Assembly: GCF_009873495.1 (NCBI RefSeq)
Contig: NZ_CP046712.1
Location: forward strand, 1 to 40,105
Length of the DNA stretch: 40,105 bases
Direction: 5' to 3'
Origin: Nostoc sp. ATCC 53789
GTDB taxonomy: Bacteria; Cyanobacteriota; Cyanobacteriia; Cyanobacteriales; Nostocaceae
In this document: positions 24,710 through 32,965 of the stretch, one piece after another
Numbering within the stretch: the stretch's first letter is position 1
How the letters are laid out: each line of letters opens with the position of its first letter
Position numbers and translations under genes: made by a program
The notes under the pieces: model-generated
What the model saw: the letters and a program-made list of their open reading frames with translations, nothing else
Database searches by the model: none
Told to the model about the DNA's origin: nothing

Positions 24710-25810
24710 CTACTTAGATTCAGATGTTGTGGTTGACTTATAAATCATGGAACTAAATTCTTGCGGAGCTTTTTTGAGGGAGCCGTAACGTACAAGTTGA
24801 TTGGCTACGTACTCTAAACCTGCTTCTGTTGGAGAAGGAAGCACTGTTGGTAGATGAAGTTTTTTAGATTGCTCAAGAGTGAGTTTCACGAAGTTAATGT
24901 TAGAGTTATTTTTTTTATTAAAAGAAGGTAGACCTTTAGTCAGAAGCCATTCCTTATCTTTCGATTTTTCCAATCCTTTTGTTAAAGCAGTGATGAATTT
25001 TCTAGAGACATTAGAATTCGCTTTTACCCAACTTTTACGTGCTAAATATGTAGTTACTTGCGTTTGTTCATTTCGATAGTAAAATCCATCTTGATCTTTT
25101 AATGTTTTAACTTGAGTTTGCAAAAGACCAAGAGTAATGTAAGGCTCCGCAGAAGCTGCCGCATCAACTGTTCCAGATTGCAAGGCTGTCACTTGGTCTG
25201 CATGAGGCATTCCAATTAATTGCACATCCTTCTCCTTCAGTCCATTGCGCTCAAGGTAGTCTAGAAGCTCTAAGACATCAGAAGTACGCCCTGGATAACC
25301 AACTACAGCTATTTTTTTTCCGCGTAAATCTTTTATCTTTGAAAATTTTGAATTTATAGGGACAATAATTCTGTGTTCTTTGATTTCTGCACTATCTATA
25401 CTTGCTCCAAATATGCTAACTAAATCATCTGGGACTCCTTTACTGCGAGCCACGACTAAAGAAGGCAGTATGCTAAAAGCTACATCTATATTGTTAGCAG
25501 CTAAAGCTTCATTGCCTTCTGGCCCAGACTTAATCATTCGCAACTGAACATCTAGTCCCTGCGCTTTGAAATAACCTTCCTCAACTGCTGTGTAGAGTGG
25601 ATAAGCAGAGAGCAGAGGTAAATAGCCGACGCGCACGCTGGGAGTGCTACCTGGGGTTTCTGTAAGTGGATTTTGTACAGGGTTACAGGCAATAACTAAA
25701 ATAGTAATAAAAAAAAGAAATAGCAAATTAATTTGTTTTTTAATAAGCCATTTTATAGAAAAAATATCCCTATAATGTAATATTTTGTTTTGCACAATCA
25801 TCGCTATCAT
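24710..25810 (-). CDS. Substrate-binding lipoprotein, NMT1/SsuA-like
   Basis: The product is 366 residues. A basic start and a hydrophobic segment end in a lipobox LVIACNP (Cys about 42), so it is membrane-tethered at the periplasmic face. The mature part reads as a NitT/TauT binding protein: VRVGYLPLLSAYPLYTAVEEGYFKAQGLDV then DVAFSILPSLVVARSKG and DLRGKKIAVVGYPG. It would hand its ligand to the permease. Proteins of this family bind sulfonates, taurine, nitrate or pyrimidine precursors; nothing in the residues I can see decides which. The start could be the ATG at 25810 or 25801. Confidence 0.85.
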   Translation of the reverse strand: MIAMIVQNKILHYRDIFSIKWLIKKQINLLFLFFITILVIACNPVQNPLTETPGSTPSVRVGYLPLLSAYPLYTAVEEGYFKAQGLDVQLRMIKSGPEGNEALAANNIDVAFSILPSLVVARSKGVPDDLVSIFGASIDSAEIKEHRIIVPINSKFSKIKDLRGKKIAVVGYPGRTSDVLELLDYLERNGLKEKDVQLIGMPHADQVTALQSGTVDAAASAEPYITLGLLQTQVKTLKDQDGFYYRNEQTQVTTYLARKSWVKANSNVSRKFITALTKGLEKSKDKEWLLTKGLPSFNKKNNSNINFVKLTLEQSKKLHLPTVLPSPTEAGLEYVANQLVRYGSLKKAPQEFSSMIYKSTTTSESK

Positions 25811-25829
25811 ATATTAATTTATCGTCTTA

Positions 25830-26792
25830 CTAGTCTAATTTTTTTAGAGAAATTCTCTGGCATTTATGTTGAATATTTTTGTATTCCTGAGCAATTAAGT
25901 TATATTGTTCATTAGAAAGATACAACCATCCTTTTGAATTTATTGATGCAATCTGATTTTCTAAGCTTCGCATAACTATACCCTCTACTAAGAAATCTCC
26001 AAATTTTAATGTAGGATCATTTTCTGTAAGATTGAGATTGTAAAGTACAACATAGGGAGATGGCATCAAAAGCCAAAAATTTGTTTTGACAGGAGTTATT
26101 GCAAATTCTATGTTTTCAGCTAGCTTTTCTTTTAATTGTGCCAATTCTGTATCTAAATCATAATCTGAATTTTCATCACAATCTAGATTATGGGGGTCAT
26201 ACAAAGAGTTTTTATTATCCAATTTAAATTTTTCAGCTTGTTGAGAGTACCACTCAATTTCAACAATTCTGCCAAGAGAACGCAACCATTTGTTAATTAG
26301 AGCTTCCACCTGATTTTCTTCAAGTGAAGGATGAGATTGAAGCGAAGGAAATATAAATTCATATTTGAAATTTCTAACGATATTATTAGCAATAGAAATA
26401 GCAACTTCTTGACTTAATAATCCTAATGGAGGTTCCCAGCCTGCTACTATGGTTATTTGGTTTTTATATCCCTTTTCAGTAGAGTGTTTAGCAAGTTGGT
26501 CTTGGTCTCTATGAATAATTTGCCAAGGCATCAACAATCGATTGCAAATATCTCTAGGTCTCAAAGTATCTAGTTCTGGCAGTGCTTTTATTAATTTTGT
26601 AACTGCCTCACCTTCTGGAAATTCTTCATATTGATAAGCACGCATCCTGTGTATTTGCCGTGCTGATAAACTCGACTGACTTGCTAGGTCTGTGGATATG
26701 TAATCTGTCAATCCTTTTGCAAACTCTAGCTGTTGATGCTTGAGTTGCACAATGGTGTCAATGTATTTCCCAAATGAAGTCGTTTCTGTCAT
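25830..26792 (-). CDS. Unknown protein heading the ABC operon, possible regulator
   Basis: I favour the ATG at 26792 (MTETTSFGKYIDTIVQL), since the 14 residues from an upstream ATG at 26834 look unlike a protein start; neither has a strong ribosome site. The product is about 320 residues. Residues 25-85 are helical (LSARQIHRMRAYQYEEFPEG) and might form a DNA-binding domain. A second part includes GWEPPLGLLSQEVAISIANN and an acidic linker, then a C-terminal domain. It is 19 bases upstream of the binding-protein gene and next to a 39-bp palindrome. I infer a regulator or ligand-sensing protein without recognising a family. Confidence 0.6.
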   Translation of the reverse strand: MTETTSFGKYIDTIVQLKHQQLEFAKGLTDYISTDLASQSSLSARQIHRMRAYQYEEFPEGEAVTKLIKALPELDTLRPRDICNRLLMPWQIIHRDQDQLAKHSTEKGYKNQITIVAGWEPPLGLLSQEVAISIANNIVRNFKYEFIFPSLQSHPSLEENQVEALINKWLRSLGRIVEIEWYSQQAEKFKLDNKNSLYDPHNLDCDENSDYDLDTELAQLKEKLAENIEFAITPVKTNFWLLMPSPYVVLYNLNLTENDPTLKFGDFLVEGIVMRSLENQIASINSKGWLYLSNEQYNLIAQEYKNIQHKCQRISLKKLD

Positions 26793-26874
26793 AAACTTGC
26801 TTAGGTGCAATACTACCTTGCAGGTTAGCACCATTTATTTTACTTGGCAATAAGTCAAAAATATATATATTGTA

Positions 26875-26913
26875 ATTTTGTCAATTTGACGTAATACGTC
26901 AAATTGACAAAAT
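26875..26913. promoter_or_regulatory. 39-bp perfect palindrome between divergent genes
   Basis: The arms of 19 bases at 26875-26893 and 26895-26913 are exact complements around a single A (ATTTTGTCAATTTGACGTA and its complement). Two further TTGACAAAA/CTGACAAAA-type repeats follow at about 26930 and 26956. It lies between the ABC operon start and the divergent gene at 27102, and it contains TTGACA-like hexamers facing both ways, so it is most likely a shared operator-promoter. Confidence 0.7.
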
Positions 26914-27101
26914 AAAGTATTTTGTAAAACTGACAAAAATGCGGTGTTAACCTATTGACAAAAAGTCAGTATGTTTAATAAAGTGTTATCTAACATACGA
27001 AAAAGGAATTTTTGCTATTTCGACAACTTGCCTTAAAAGTAATCTAGCTTTTAAGCTAAAAGGATCATTTTACCAATAAGCATCTGTCAAGGAATTTAGC
27101 T

Positions 27102-27539
27102 GTGTATTCGCATAGCACACCAAATGGAATTGTTGATTTACTAGAACGATGCAAGTGCATTTCCTCAGAGATGATTCGACATACTAAATGTGGGTATGTA
27201 GGGCAAATAAGTATTGATAGCAAGCCTGTTCAGCCGAGGAGAAATCATGAATTTATTATCCAATCACTTCCTTGCTCTTATCACGAAATTAGTCATGAAG
27301 AGGGATTGATTTGGAGAGCAAGGAAAAAGGTTCCTTTACTTTACTCCCAAATCAATATTCAACATCTATCCAGATACTATGAATCGGTTCTATTTCAAAT
27401 TTATAAAGCTTCAGGTTATGGAACTCTAAAGATTGAATTCTGGTGTATCGAGCCACACAAAAACTACAAGTTTGTTCATCACTGGTTTTGCTCCTACAGG
27501 GAAGTTGCTCTAATTGAACTTAACCCACCTTCCGAATAA
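27102..27539 (+). CDS. Unknown protein divergent from the ABC operon
   Basis: The product is 145 residues from a GTG at 27102, chosen because AAGGA lies eight bases upstream. It is basic, with many aromatic residues, two Cys near the N terminus (RCKCISSEMIRHTKCGYVG) and no membrane segment. A strand-rich C-terminal half includes YGTLKIEFWCIEPHKNYKF. No family is recognised. It shares the palindromic control region with the ABC operon, so the two are probably co-regulated. A strong terminator lies 150 bases after it. Confidence 0.6.
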   Translation: MYSHSTPNGIVDLLERCKCISSEMIRHTKCGYVGQISIDSKPVQPRRNHEFIIQSLPCSYHEISHEEGLIWRARKKVPLLYSQINIQHLSRYYESVLFQIYKASGYGTLKIEFWCIEPHKNYKFVHHWFCSYREVALIELNPPSE

Positions 27540-27689
27540 GCTCTAAGGAAATAGAAAAAACTATGTAATTACCTTAAAAAGAAGTCTTTAAATCTTTACC
27601 TCAGTAAACTGCACAATCGAAATCATTGGCAGAAGCGAGGAATGCTAAAAAATAATACAACTCACCTAGTTCCAGATGGAAAAAACCAC

Positions 27690-27741
27690 AACGGCTAGGG
27701 AAGCAGCTTAACATTAAGCACTTCTCTAGCCGTTCTTTTTT
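27690..27741. terminator. Strong bidirectional-type terminator
   Basis: AACGGCTAGGGAAG (27690-27703) pairs with CTTCTCTAGCCGTT (27721-27734), with one G-T pair, over a 17-base loop. The stem is followed by CTTTTTT on the plus strand and preceded by a run of As. It ends the transcript of the gene at 27102. Confidence 0.85.
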
Positions 27742-27835
27742 AGCAAACCAAATGAAAACATGACCGGACTTCTTATTTCCGTTTCAGTTGCTACGAAACC
27801 AAGTTCGCACACCAAAGGCTTTCAAAAAGATTAAC

Positions 27836-27911
27836 CCAGCATTAATTCGCAGTTAGTACTGGGCAAATCCCTAATTCATATTTACCAACACTGATTTGCG
27901 GTCAGTGCTGG
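27836..27911 (+). ncRNA. Tandem 27-nt hairpins in the leader of a small membrane protein gene
   Basis: Two similar 27-base imperfect palindromes (27836-27862 and 27885-27911) share the pattern CCA.CA.T.ATT.GC.GT.AGT.CTGG. Differences include a compensatory pair: A-T in the first at stem position 9/19 is G-C in the second. A run of Ts follows the second. The pair begins 110 bases upstream of the ATG at 27946. The covariation suggests a conserved RNA or a protein-binding site; its role is unknown. Confidence 0.5.
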
Positions 27912-27945
27912 CAGAGTTTTTCGTGAATTAAAAGGAACCTATCTT

Positions 27946-28206
27946 ATGATATCGAACATCAAAGAGCAATCGTCAATTAAAATTTGTATTGAGACTGCAC
28001 CAACAGCCCCCACGATAAATATCCAATCGAGTCCACCGTTTGCACCAACACTCTATGAATATCTTGCTTTGCTTCCGGCGTTGCTTACTGCTGTTACTCC
28101 ATTAATTTTGGGATTAAGGAATAACAAATTTTCGGAGTCAGGCAGACTAAATTCTAAGGGGAACGATTCTTCGGAGTTAGACAGACCAAACAAGGATAAG
28201 CATTAA
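27946..28206 (+). CDS. Small single-pass membrane protein
   Basis: The product is 86 residues with AAGGA upstream of the ATG. A Thr/Pro/Ser-rich N terminus (IETAPTAPTINIQSSPPFAP) is followed by one hydrophobic segment (LALLPALLTAVTPLILGL, about 40-57) and a polar C terminus. It lies between a pair of leader hairpins and the relaxase end. No family is recognised. Confidence 0.6.
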   Translation: MISNIKEQSSIKICIETAPTAPTINIQSSPPFAPTLYEYLALLPALLTAVTPLILGLRNNKFSESGRLNSKGNDSSELDRPNKDKH

Positions 28207-28378
28207 GGGAAGAAGGTAATCCTGCTATCGGTGTGAAATGATCAGTTGTGCAGAAAGTTACTTTAAGGACTTGATGACCCATTTTCAACATCCCGACCAA
28301 TAGTTCAGCTTCAAGTGCTTATATAGACCACTACTACCAGAATCCAAACAACTCTTAACAAATAGGCCGCGAAGCGAA

Positions 28379-28446
28379 GTGTCTGCCGATGCCTGCACCG
28401 TTTTGGGTAGCTCATCAACGAGTGGATTTGTGGCAGTGGCAGACAC
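28379..28446. repeat. Inverted repeat after the relaxase gene
   Basis: GTGTCTGCC (28379-28387) and GGCAGACAC (28438-28446) are perfect complements with 50 bases between, and a partial extension AGCG/CGCT. It is 43 bases beyond the relaxase stop on the minus strand. There is no T-run, so a terminator function is doubtful. The rest of 28207-28488 shows nothing else. Confidence 0.45.
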
Positions 28447-28488
28447 CGCTCTTGATTGAGCTTGCTAGGTTTTGAGGTGCGTCATCAC

Positions 28489-31488
28489 CTAGAGGGAAAA
28501 TCCTTTATTTTGTCTAAGTTCTTGTTGCTGTTCTGATTCTATTATTTGTTGCAATAGACGCTCTGCTTTTTGCCAAAGCTGAATATCTTCTCTTTCTACT
28601 GACCCAATATAAATCGGTGAATACTCAAGCTTACCTGACTGGTTTCGGTTGACTGCCACTCGAAAAATCTCACCTCGTTCATCATGGGTAAATACCAGTT
28701 CTCTACCCTGCTTCTCCAGAATGGCACGTTTGAATCTAAGGCTATTTGAGCCAGTTTCTCTTAATTGCCAGTTGATGAGTTCAACAGCAATAGGCACAGC
28801 TATAGCTAAGAATTCCGATTCAGTACGCTGCTTTTGGTCGAGTGACTGTTCTGGTTCTGACTTTTGAGTTGTCAGTTGATTGCTAGCGATAAGTACCAAT
28901 TCTCTGGCTTCATCTTGTGTCCATCCGGCTGGACTGGCAAAGATAATTTCTTCAACCTCCAGGGGTGATTTATCATCTATAAGCGCCCGTGTAGCGACTT
29001 CTTTATCTCGGTCAGTCACTAATAAGTTTTGCAAGTCGGCGCTGTAATACTTATATAACTCGGCTGAAAGATTATCTTTTAACTTTGGTTTATCTGTGGT
29101 TATAGTTGGAGTTTGATTAAGAGCAATTGCGTCTACTGTTTTTTGCGATCTATGGAGTTGCTCCAAATAAACAATCGCAGCTTCCAGGTCGTCGAATATG
29201 GTTCTTCCGGCTGATAGCTGCTGCTTATTTTGAGAAATTTGTTGTGTTAATTCTAATACTGTTTCAGTTAATGCTGAAGAGACAGTCGATTGCTCAACAT
29301 AATCAAAGATTGATAAGATAGCTCTCTTCTCTAGATATGATTGTAACTCAGTCGCAAGCACTGCATCCAGGTCATTAAATGTAGCTTTAGCTGTAACAAG
29401 CTGCTCTTTGTATTGAGAAAGTTGTTGCGTTAATTCTAATACTGTTTCAGTTAAGGCAGATTCAACAGTCGATTGCTCAATGTAATCAGAAATTGCATCA
29501 ACTGCTCTTTGTGATAAGAGTCGTTGCTCCACATCAGCAATCGCCGCTTCCAGGTCGTCGAGTGTGGTTTTATTATTAGCTAGCTGCTGGTGATATTGAG
29601 AGAGTTGTTCTGTTAATTCTGGTAACGTTTCAATTAAGGCATCATCAACTGCTGACTGTTCAATAAAGTCAGAGATTGCATCTACAGTTCTTTGTGATAA
29701 GAGTCGTTGCTCTTTAAGAGCAATTGCAGCTAATAGGTTGTCGAATGAGGTTCTACCTGCTTCGCTCTGCTGCCGATATTGAGAGAGTTGTTCTGCTAAT
29801 TGTGGTAACGTTTCACTTAAGGTATCATCAACTATTGACTGTTCAATAAAGTCAGCAATTGCATCCATTATTCTTAGTGATCTAAGTTGCTCTTTTTCAG
29901 CAATTGCAGCTAATAGGTCATCGAATGCGGTTCTACCTGCTGATAACTGCTGGTTATATTGAGAGAGTTGTTCTGCTAATTGTGGTAACGTTTCACTTAA
30001 GGTTGACTCAACTGCTGACTGCTCAATAAAATTAGCAATTGCATCTACTGCTCTTTGTGATACAAGTCGTTGCTCGACATCAGTAATCGCCGATGATAGC
30101 TCGTCGAATGTGGTTTTATTATTAGCTAACTGCTGGTGATACTCAGACAGTTGTTCTGTTAACTGTGGTAACGCTTCAACCAAGGCTGACTCGACTATTG
30201 ACTGTTCAATAAAGTCAGAAATTGCATCCAAAGTTCTTTGTGATAAGAGTTGCTCCCTTTCAGCAATCGCCGCTAATAGCTCGTCGTATGTGGTTCTTAC
30301 GGCTGATAAATTCTGATGATACTCAGACAGTTGTTCTGTTAACTGTGGCAATGTTTCAATCAAGGTTGACTCAACTGCTGACTGTTCAATAAAGTCAGCG
30401 ATTGTATTTATGAGTTCTGAACTAGCTTGTTGTTCTACATCTGATTTATCTGGGTTTGTCTGGTGTTTAGTTTCGGCTAAATTTTGAGCTTTCTTAGGTG
30501 ATATGGTTGATATTAGCTGTAGATTAACTTGGTTATTATCTACAGATTCTAAGAAATTATTTAAGCGTTCAATTTCGCTATCGTCCCGTAAGGGGTCGTA
30601 GTTTATCCCCAATTCTGTCTGAAGCTTTGTAAATGAACACTTATATTTATTGAGATTACCTCCCTGTTTCCAGAGCAAACGAGGGCTACCATCTTCATTA
30701 ACTGAACCTAAATCAATACCAAACTTGATACCCCTTACCCCGCCGTGACCGTAATAACTAACGACAGCTTTGACTTGATACTCTCTCCATAACTGCTCAA
30801 TTAGATGGGGCATTGTAGGTTTATCTGCTGCCACTTGCTCAATCGCTCGGCGCATTATTTCTTCTCCTGGAAGTCCATCGCGCTCGACTCGTTCAAGTTG
30901 ATTGCGGGTCATAGCCTTTTGCTTACTCTCCCAACTGCTTTGGACTGGGGTTAGCTGAAATTCTCGTTCTAGTAGTCGGGCTGAGTGTTCAGAGTGGGCG
31001 TAATTATTCCAAGTACGTATGGATTTACCATCTAGGTTATTAACCCTAGATGCAACGATGTGGGTGTGGTCGTGTTCTTTGTCTGAGTGCCGCGCTATAA
31101 AGAAGTCATAGGCTGGTACTTCTGTCTCAATAAATTCATTAACTAGCTGGTTTAGTTTGGTATCTGATATTCTTTTATCTGGCTGTTTGACTTGGGATTC
31201 ATCACCTTGAAGCCGCGACAACACAATGACATTCGCAAAGTGCCGTTGGGATAGATTAGCTAATTCGTCATCATTTAACGTTCTATCTTTTTTTGGTACA
31301 CTAAGCATTAAGTGATAGCACGGGTCTTTTAGTTTGGGGTTAAGGTGGGCTGATAGGGTAAACTGCTCGACCAGTTCATTGGTACTTTTACCATACATAT
31401 TCCCGCCAATAATTTTAGCTTTCTCTTTCTCTAAGACGTATTTGGTAGTGCCACGAAATGATTTGTTAGCTTTAACTTTGGTAATCAT
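28489..31488 (-). CDS. MobP-type relaxase with seven internal 61-residue repeats
   Basis: The product is 999 residues. The N-terminal 300 residues are a Relaxase-family nuclease that nicks oriT and leads the strand during mobilization. A tyrosine near Y17 (TTKYVLEKE) is the likely nucleophile. The metal site is HDHTHIVASRVN (H139, H141, H143) with upstream RHSDK. Residues 357-789 contain seven tandem copies of about 61 residues with the pattern AISDFIEQS..ES.L.ETLPQLTEQLSQY, predicted as two helices each. A C-terminal domain follows (about 800-999). No relaxase I know has this repeat block, which could be a spacer or a coiled binding platform. It overlaps the MobC-like gene by 17 bases. Confidence 0.85.
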   Translation of the reverse strand: MITKVKANKSFRGTTKYVLEKEKAKIIGGNMYGKSTNELVEQFTLSAHLNPKLKDPCYHLMLSVPKKDRTLNDDELANLSQRHFANVIVLSRLQGDESQVKQPDKRISDTKLNQLVNEFIETEVPAYDFFIARHSDKEHDHTHIVASRVNNLDGKSIRTWNNYAHSEHSARLLEREFQLTPVQSSWESKQKAMTRNQLERVERDGLPGEEIMRRAIEQVAADKPTMPHLIEQLWREYQVKAVVSYYGHGGVRGIKFGIDLGSVNEDGSPRLLWKQGGNLNKYKCSFTKLQTELGINYDPLRDDSEIERLNNFLESVDNNQVNLQLISTISPKKAQNLAETKHQTNPDKSDVEQQASSELINTIADFIEQSAVESTLIETLPQLTEQLSEYHQNLSAVRTTYDELLAAIAEREQLLSQRTLDAISDFIEQSIVESALVEALPQLTEQLSEYHQQLANNKTTFDELSSAITDVEQRLVSQRAVDAIANFIEQSAVESTLSETLPQLAEQLSQYNQQLSAGRTAFDDLLAAIAEKEQLRSLRIMDAIADFIEQSIVDDTLSETLPQLAEQLSQYRQQSEAGRTSFDNLLAAIALKEQRLLSQRTVDAISDFIEQSAVDDALIETLPELTEQLSQYHQQLANNKTTLDDLEAAIADVEQRLLSQRAVDAISDYIEQSTVESALTETVLELTQQLSQYKEQLVTAKATFNDLDAVLATELQSYLEKRAILSIFDYVEQSTVSSALTETVLELTQQISQNKQQLSAGRTIFDDLEAAIVYLEQLHRSQKTVDAIALNQTPTITTDKPKLKDNLSAELYKYYSADLQNLLVTDRDKEVATRALIDDKSPLEVEEIIFASPAGWTQDEARELVLIASNQLTTQKSEPEQSLDQKQRTESEFLAIAVPIAVELINWQLRETGSNSLRFKRAILEKQGRELVFTHDERGEIFRVAVNRNQSGKLEYSPIYIGSVEREDIQLWQKAERLLQQIIESEQQQELRQNKGFSL
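29122..30420 (-). repeat. Seven tandem ~183-bp units in the relaxase gene
   Basis: The coding region for relaxase residues 357-789 is about 1.3 kb of head-to-tail units, each encoding about 61 residues beginning AI.DFIEQS and ending SQR.VD. Units 1-5 are very alike and units 6-7 are more diverged, so duplication within the gene is likely recent for some units. Confidence 0.85.
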
Positions 31489-31918
31489 TGCGCTGCACCT
31501 CTACCGTAGATTGAGTGAGTGATTGGCGAGTCTGTTCTAAAAGTGCTGTCAATTCTTCAAGAGTTTTCAGATATGATTTCACCTCAGTAGTCAACGGTTG
31601 ACTACCAATTTTTACAGCTTCATTAATAGCCCTAGCCTGCTGATTTAGGTTATTACCAATCTTCTTTAACTCGTAGATAGCCTGTCGGTTAAGTTCGGGA
31701 ATGACTAATTTAGGATGTGGTAGAGGGTAGTCAAATAATCTCGCTCTAATATAGTCGCTTTGCACGACTCCACTGCACCGTTGCTCTAGCCTAGCTTTCT
31801 CGGCATAGCTAGCCCTAAACGTGATGGTTACTTCTCGCTTTTCATCTGGTGCTACTGACCGATTGGTTAATGTGTCAGCTAGTTGATTACTGAGATTGGT
31901 ACGAGGGTCTGGCTGCAT
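31472..31918 (-). CDS. mobC: MobC-like relaxosome accessory protein
   Basis: The product is 148 residues. The first half has a strand-helix pattern (REVTITFRASYAEKARLEQRC) as in ribbon-helix-helix relaxosome proteins. The second half has LKKIGNNLNQQARAINEA, a segment typical of MobC, followed by a coiled helix. MobC proteins bind oriT and help the relaxase melt DNA. It starts about 40 bases from the oriT-like inverted repeat at 31959 and overlaps the relaxase gene, so it is its accessory factor. Confidence 0.8.
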   Translation of the reverse strand: MQPDPRTNLSNQLADTLTNRSVAPDEKREVTITFRASYAEKARLEQRCSGVVQSDYIRARLFDYPLPHPKLVIPELNRQAIYELKKIGNNLNQQARAINEAVKIGSQPLTTEVKSYLKTLEELTALLEQTRQSLTQSTVEVQRNDYQS

Positions 31919-31958
31919 AACTAATTAAGCGTTTAGCTCTTTAAATATTTATTTTTTA

Positions 31959-32019
31959 CCGGGTTATTCGCTGTAGCTGCTACGGCGCTTTGCGCCGAGC
32001 AGGTAGGCGAATAACCCGG
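31959..32019. other. oriT-like nested inverted repeat
   Basis: CCGGGTTATTCGC (31959-31971) is complementary to GCGAATAACCCGG (32007-32019). Inside is a second hairpin CGGCGC-TTT-GCGCCG (31983-31997). This lies between the divergent mob operons, where oriT of MobP plasmids is usually placed. I do not identify the exact nick. Confidence 0.65.
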
Positions 32020-32039
32020 AACCTCTTGTTGACTCATTT

Positions 32040-32272
32040 CCCCCTTTAATAGACCTGTAAAAAGGGGGTTTGGGGGATACCCCCAACAAGCAACCACGCC
32101 GCTTTACCCGGAGGGTAAAGTAGCACGTAGTGCGTTACGGCGTATTGCTTGCCTATGCCCCCACGACAGGACTGGGGTAACGAGAGCCAAGGGGCACAAC
32201 GGGAGTCTGGGGGAGTACGAGACTTTGGCTCACCACGATTGACTCTGTGCAGTAACCTCGGTGTAACCGAGG
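32040..32272. other. Cluster of hairpins in the mob intergenic region
   Basis: The stretch 31919-32470 has no gene. Beyond the oriT-like repeat it contains CCCCCTTT (32040-32047) with AAAGGGGG (32061-32068). GGGGGATACCCCC follows at 32072-32084. CTTTACCC-GGA-GGGTAAAG lies at about 32102-32120 inside a weaker stem CACGCCG/CGGCGT. CCTCGGT-GTA-ACCGAGG is at 32256-32272. This density suggests oriT, single-strand origin or other transfer signals. Confidence 0.5.
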
Positions 32273-32343
32273 GCATGGTCTATTGGGCAATGCTGGCCAT
32301 ACTAGTGATACGAAGGATGTTGATTCATGGGTAACTGCTTTTT

Positions 32344-32355
32344 TAGACTAGTCTA
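32344..32355. promoter_or_regulatory. Operator candidate upstream of the mob operon
   Basis: TAGACTAGTCTA is a perfect 12-base palindrome about 115 bases before the first plus-strand gene of the mob operon. It is a possible repressor site. Confidence 0.35.
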
Positions 32356-32470
32356 CCTCACGAAGATACAAACCTTTTTCTGTTGATATTCGTCACATCA
32401 CGACAAGAAACTTAAACTTTTTTTGACCACGAATTTTTTACAATGGAATAATTTATTACTAGTGCTGAAT

Positions 32471-32965
32471 ATGTCGCGCAAACCGAAAGCTGTTCCTTTA
32501 TCAAAAATAGAAGATATTCAAACCAGTCTCAAACAGAAAGCCGCGACACCTAAAACTATCAGCTTGTCAGATTTAGTTCTCAGTTTGGCTAAACCTATTC
32601 AAGATATGTTAGATGCTGGCTACTCTTATGACGATGTTTCTGATGTGTTTAAAGGTCATGGGGTAGAACTGGCGGCCAGTGGTCTGAAGAGTTTTCATAA
32701 AAAGGCAACAACAATAACGGAGAATAGTTCGAGTAATGAATCATCAGATAAAGCGGTTGATGAATCAGTTAATTCTGACTCCGAGCCAGAATCAACTGAT
32801 TCATCAACCACAACTAATAATGATGTTCCAGCAGTAGAACCGGATAGTTCACCAATTGATAGTAGTGAACCATCTGGCTCATCATCAACTAAAACTAGTA
32901 AACGAAAGAAAACAAATCCTAATACTTCTTCCCAATTTAATATCACTGATAGGAGCGAAATATGA
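32471..32965 (+). CDS. Mobilization-operon protein with acidic Ser-rich tail
   Basis: I use the ATG at 32471; the TTG at 32423 in the same frame is unlikely. The product is 164 residues. Residues 1-85 are structured (SRKPKAVPLSKIEDIQTSL then YDDVSDVFKGHGVELAASGL), like the small helical proteins found before ParA-like genes of mobilization operons. The rest (about 85-164) is low-complexity Ser/Asp/Glu/Thr with a basic end. The stop overlaps the next start (ATGA), so coupled to the ATPase. I do not know its function. Confidence 0.7.
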   Translation: MSRKPKAVPLSKIEDIQTSLKQKAATPKTISLSDLVLSLAKPIQDMLDAGYSYDDVSDVFKGHGVELAASGLKSFHKKATTITENSSSNESSDKAVDESVNSDSEPESTDSSTTTNNDVPAVEPDSSPIDSSEPSGSSSTKTSKRKKTNPNTSSQFNITDRSEI

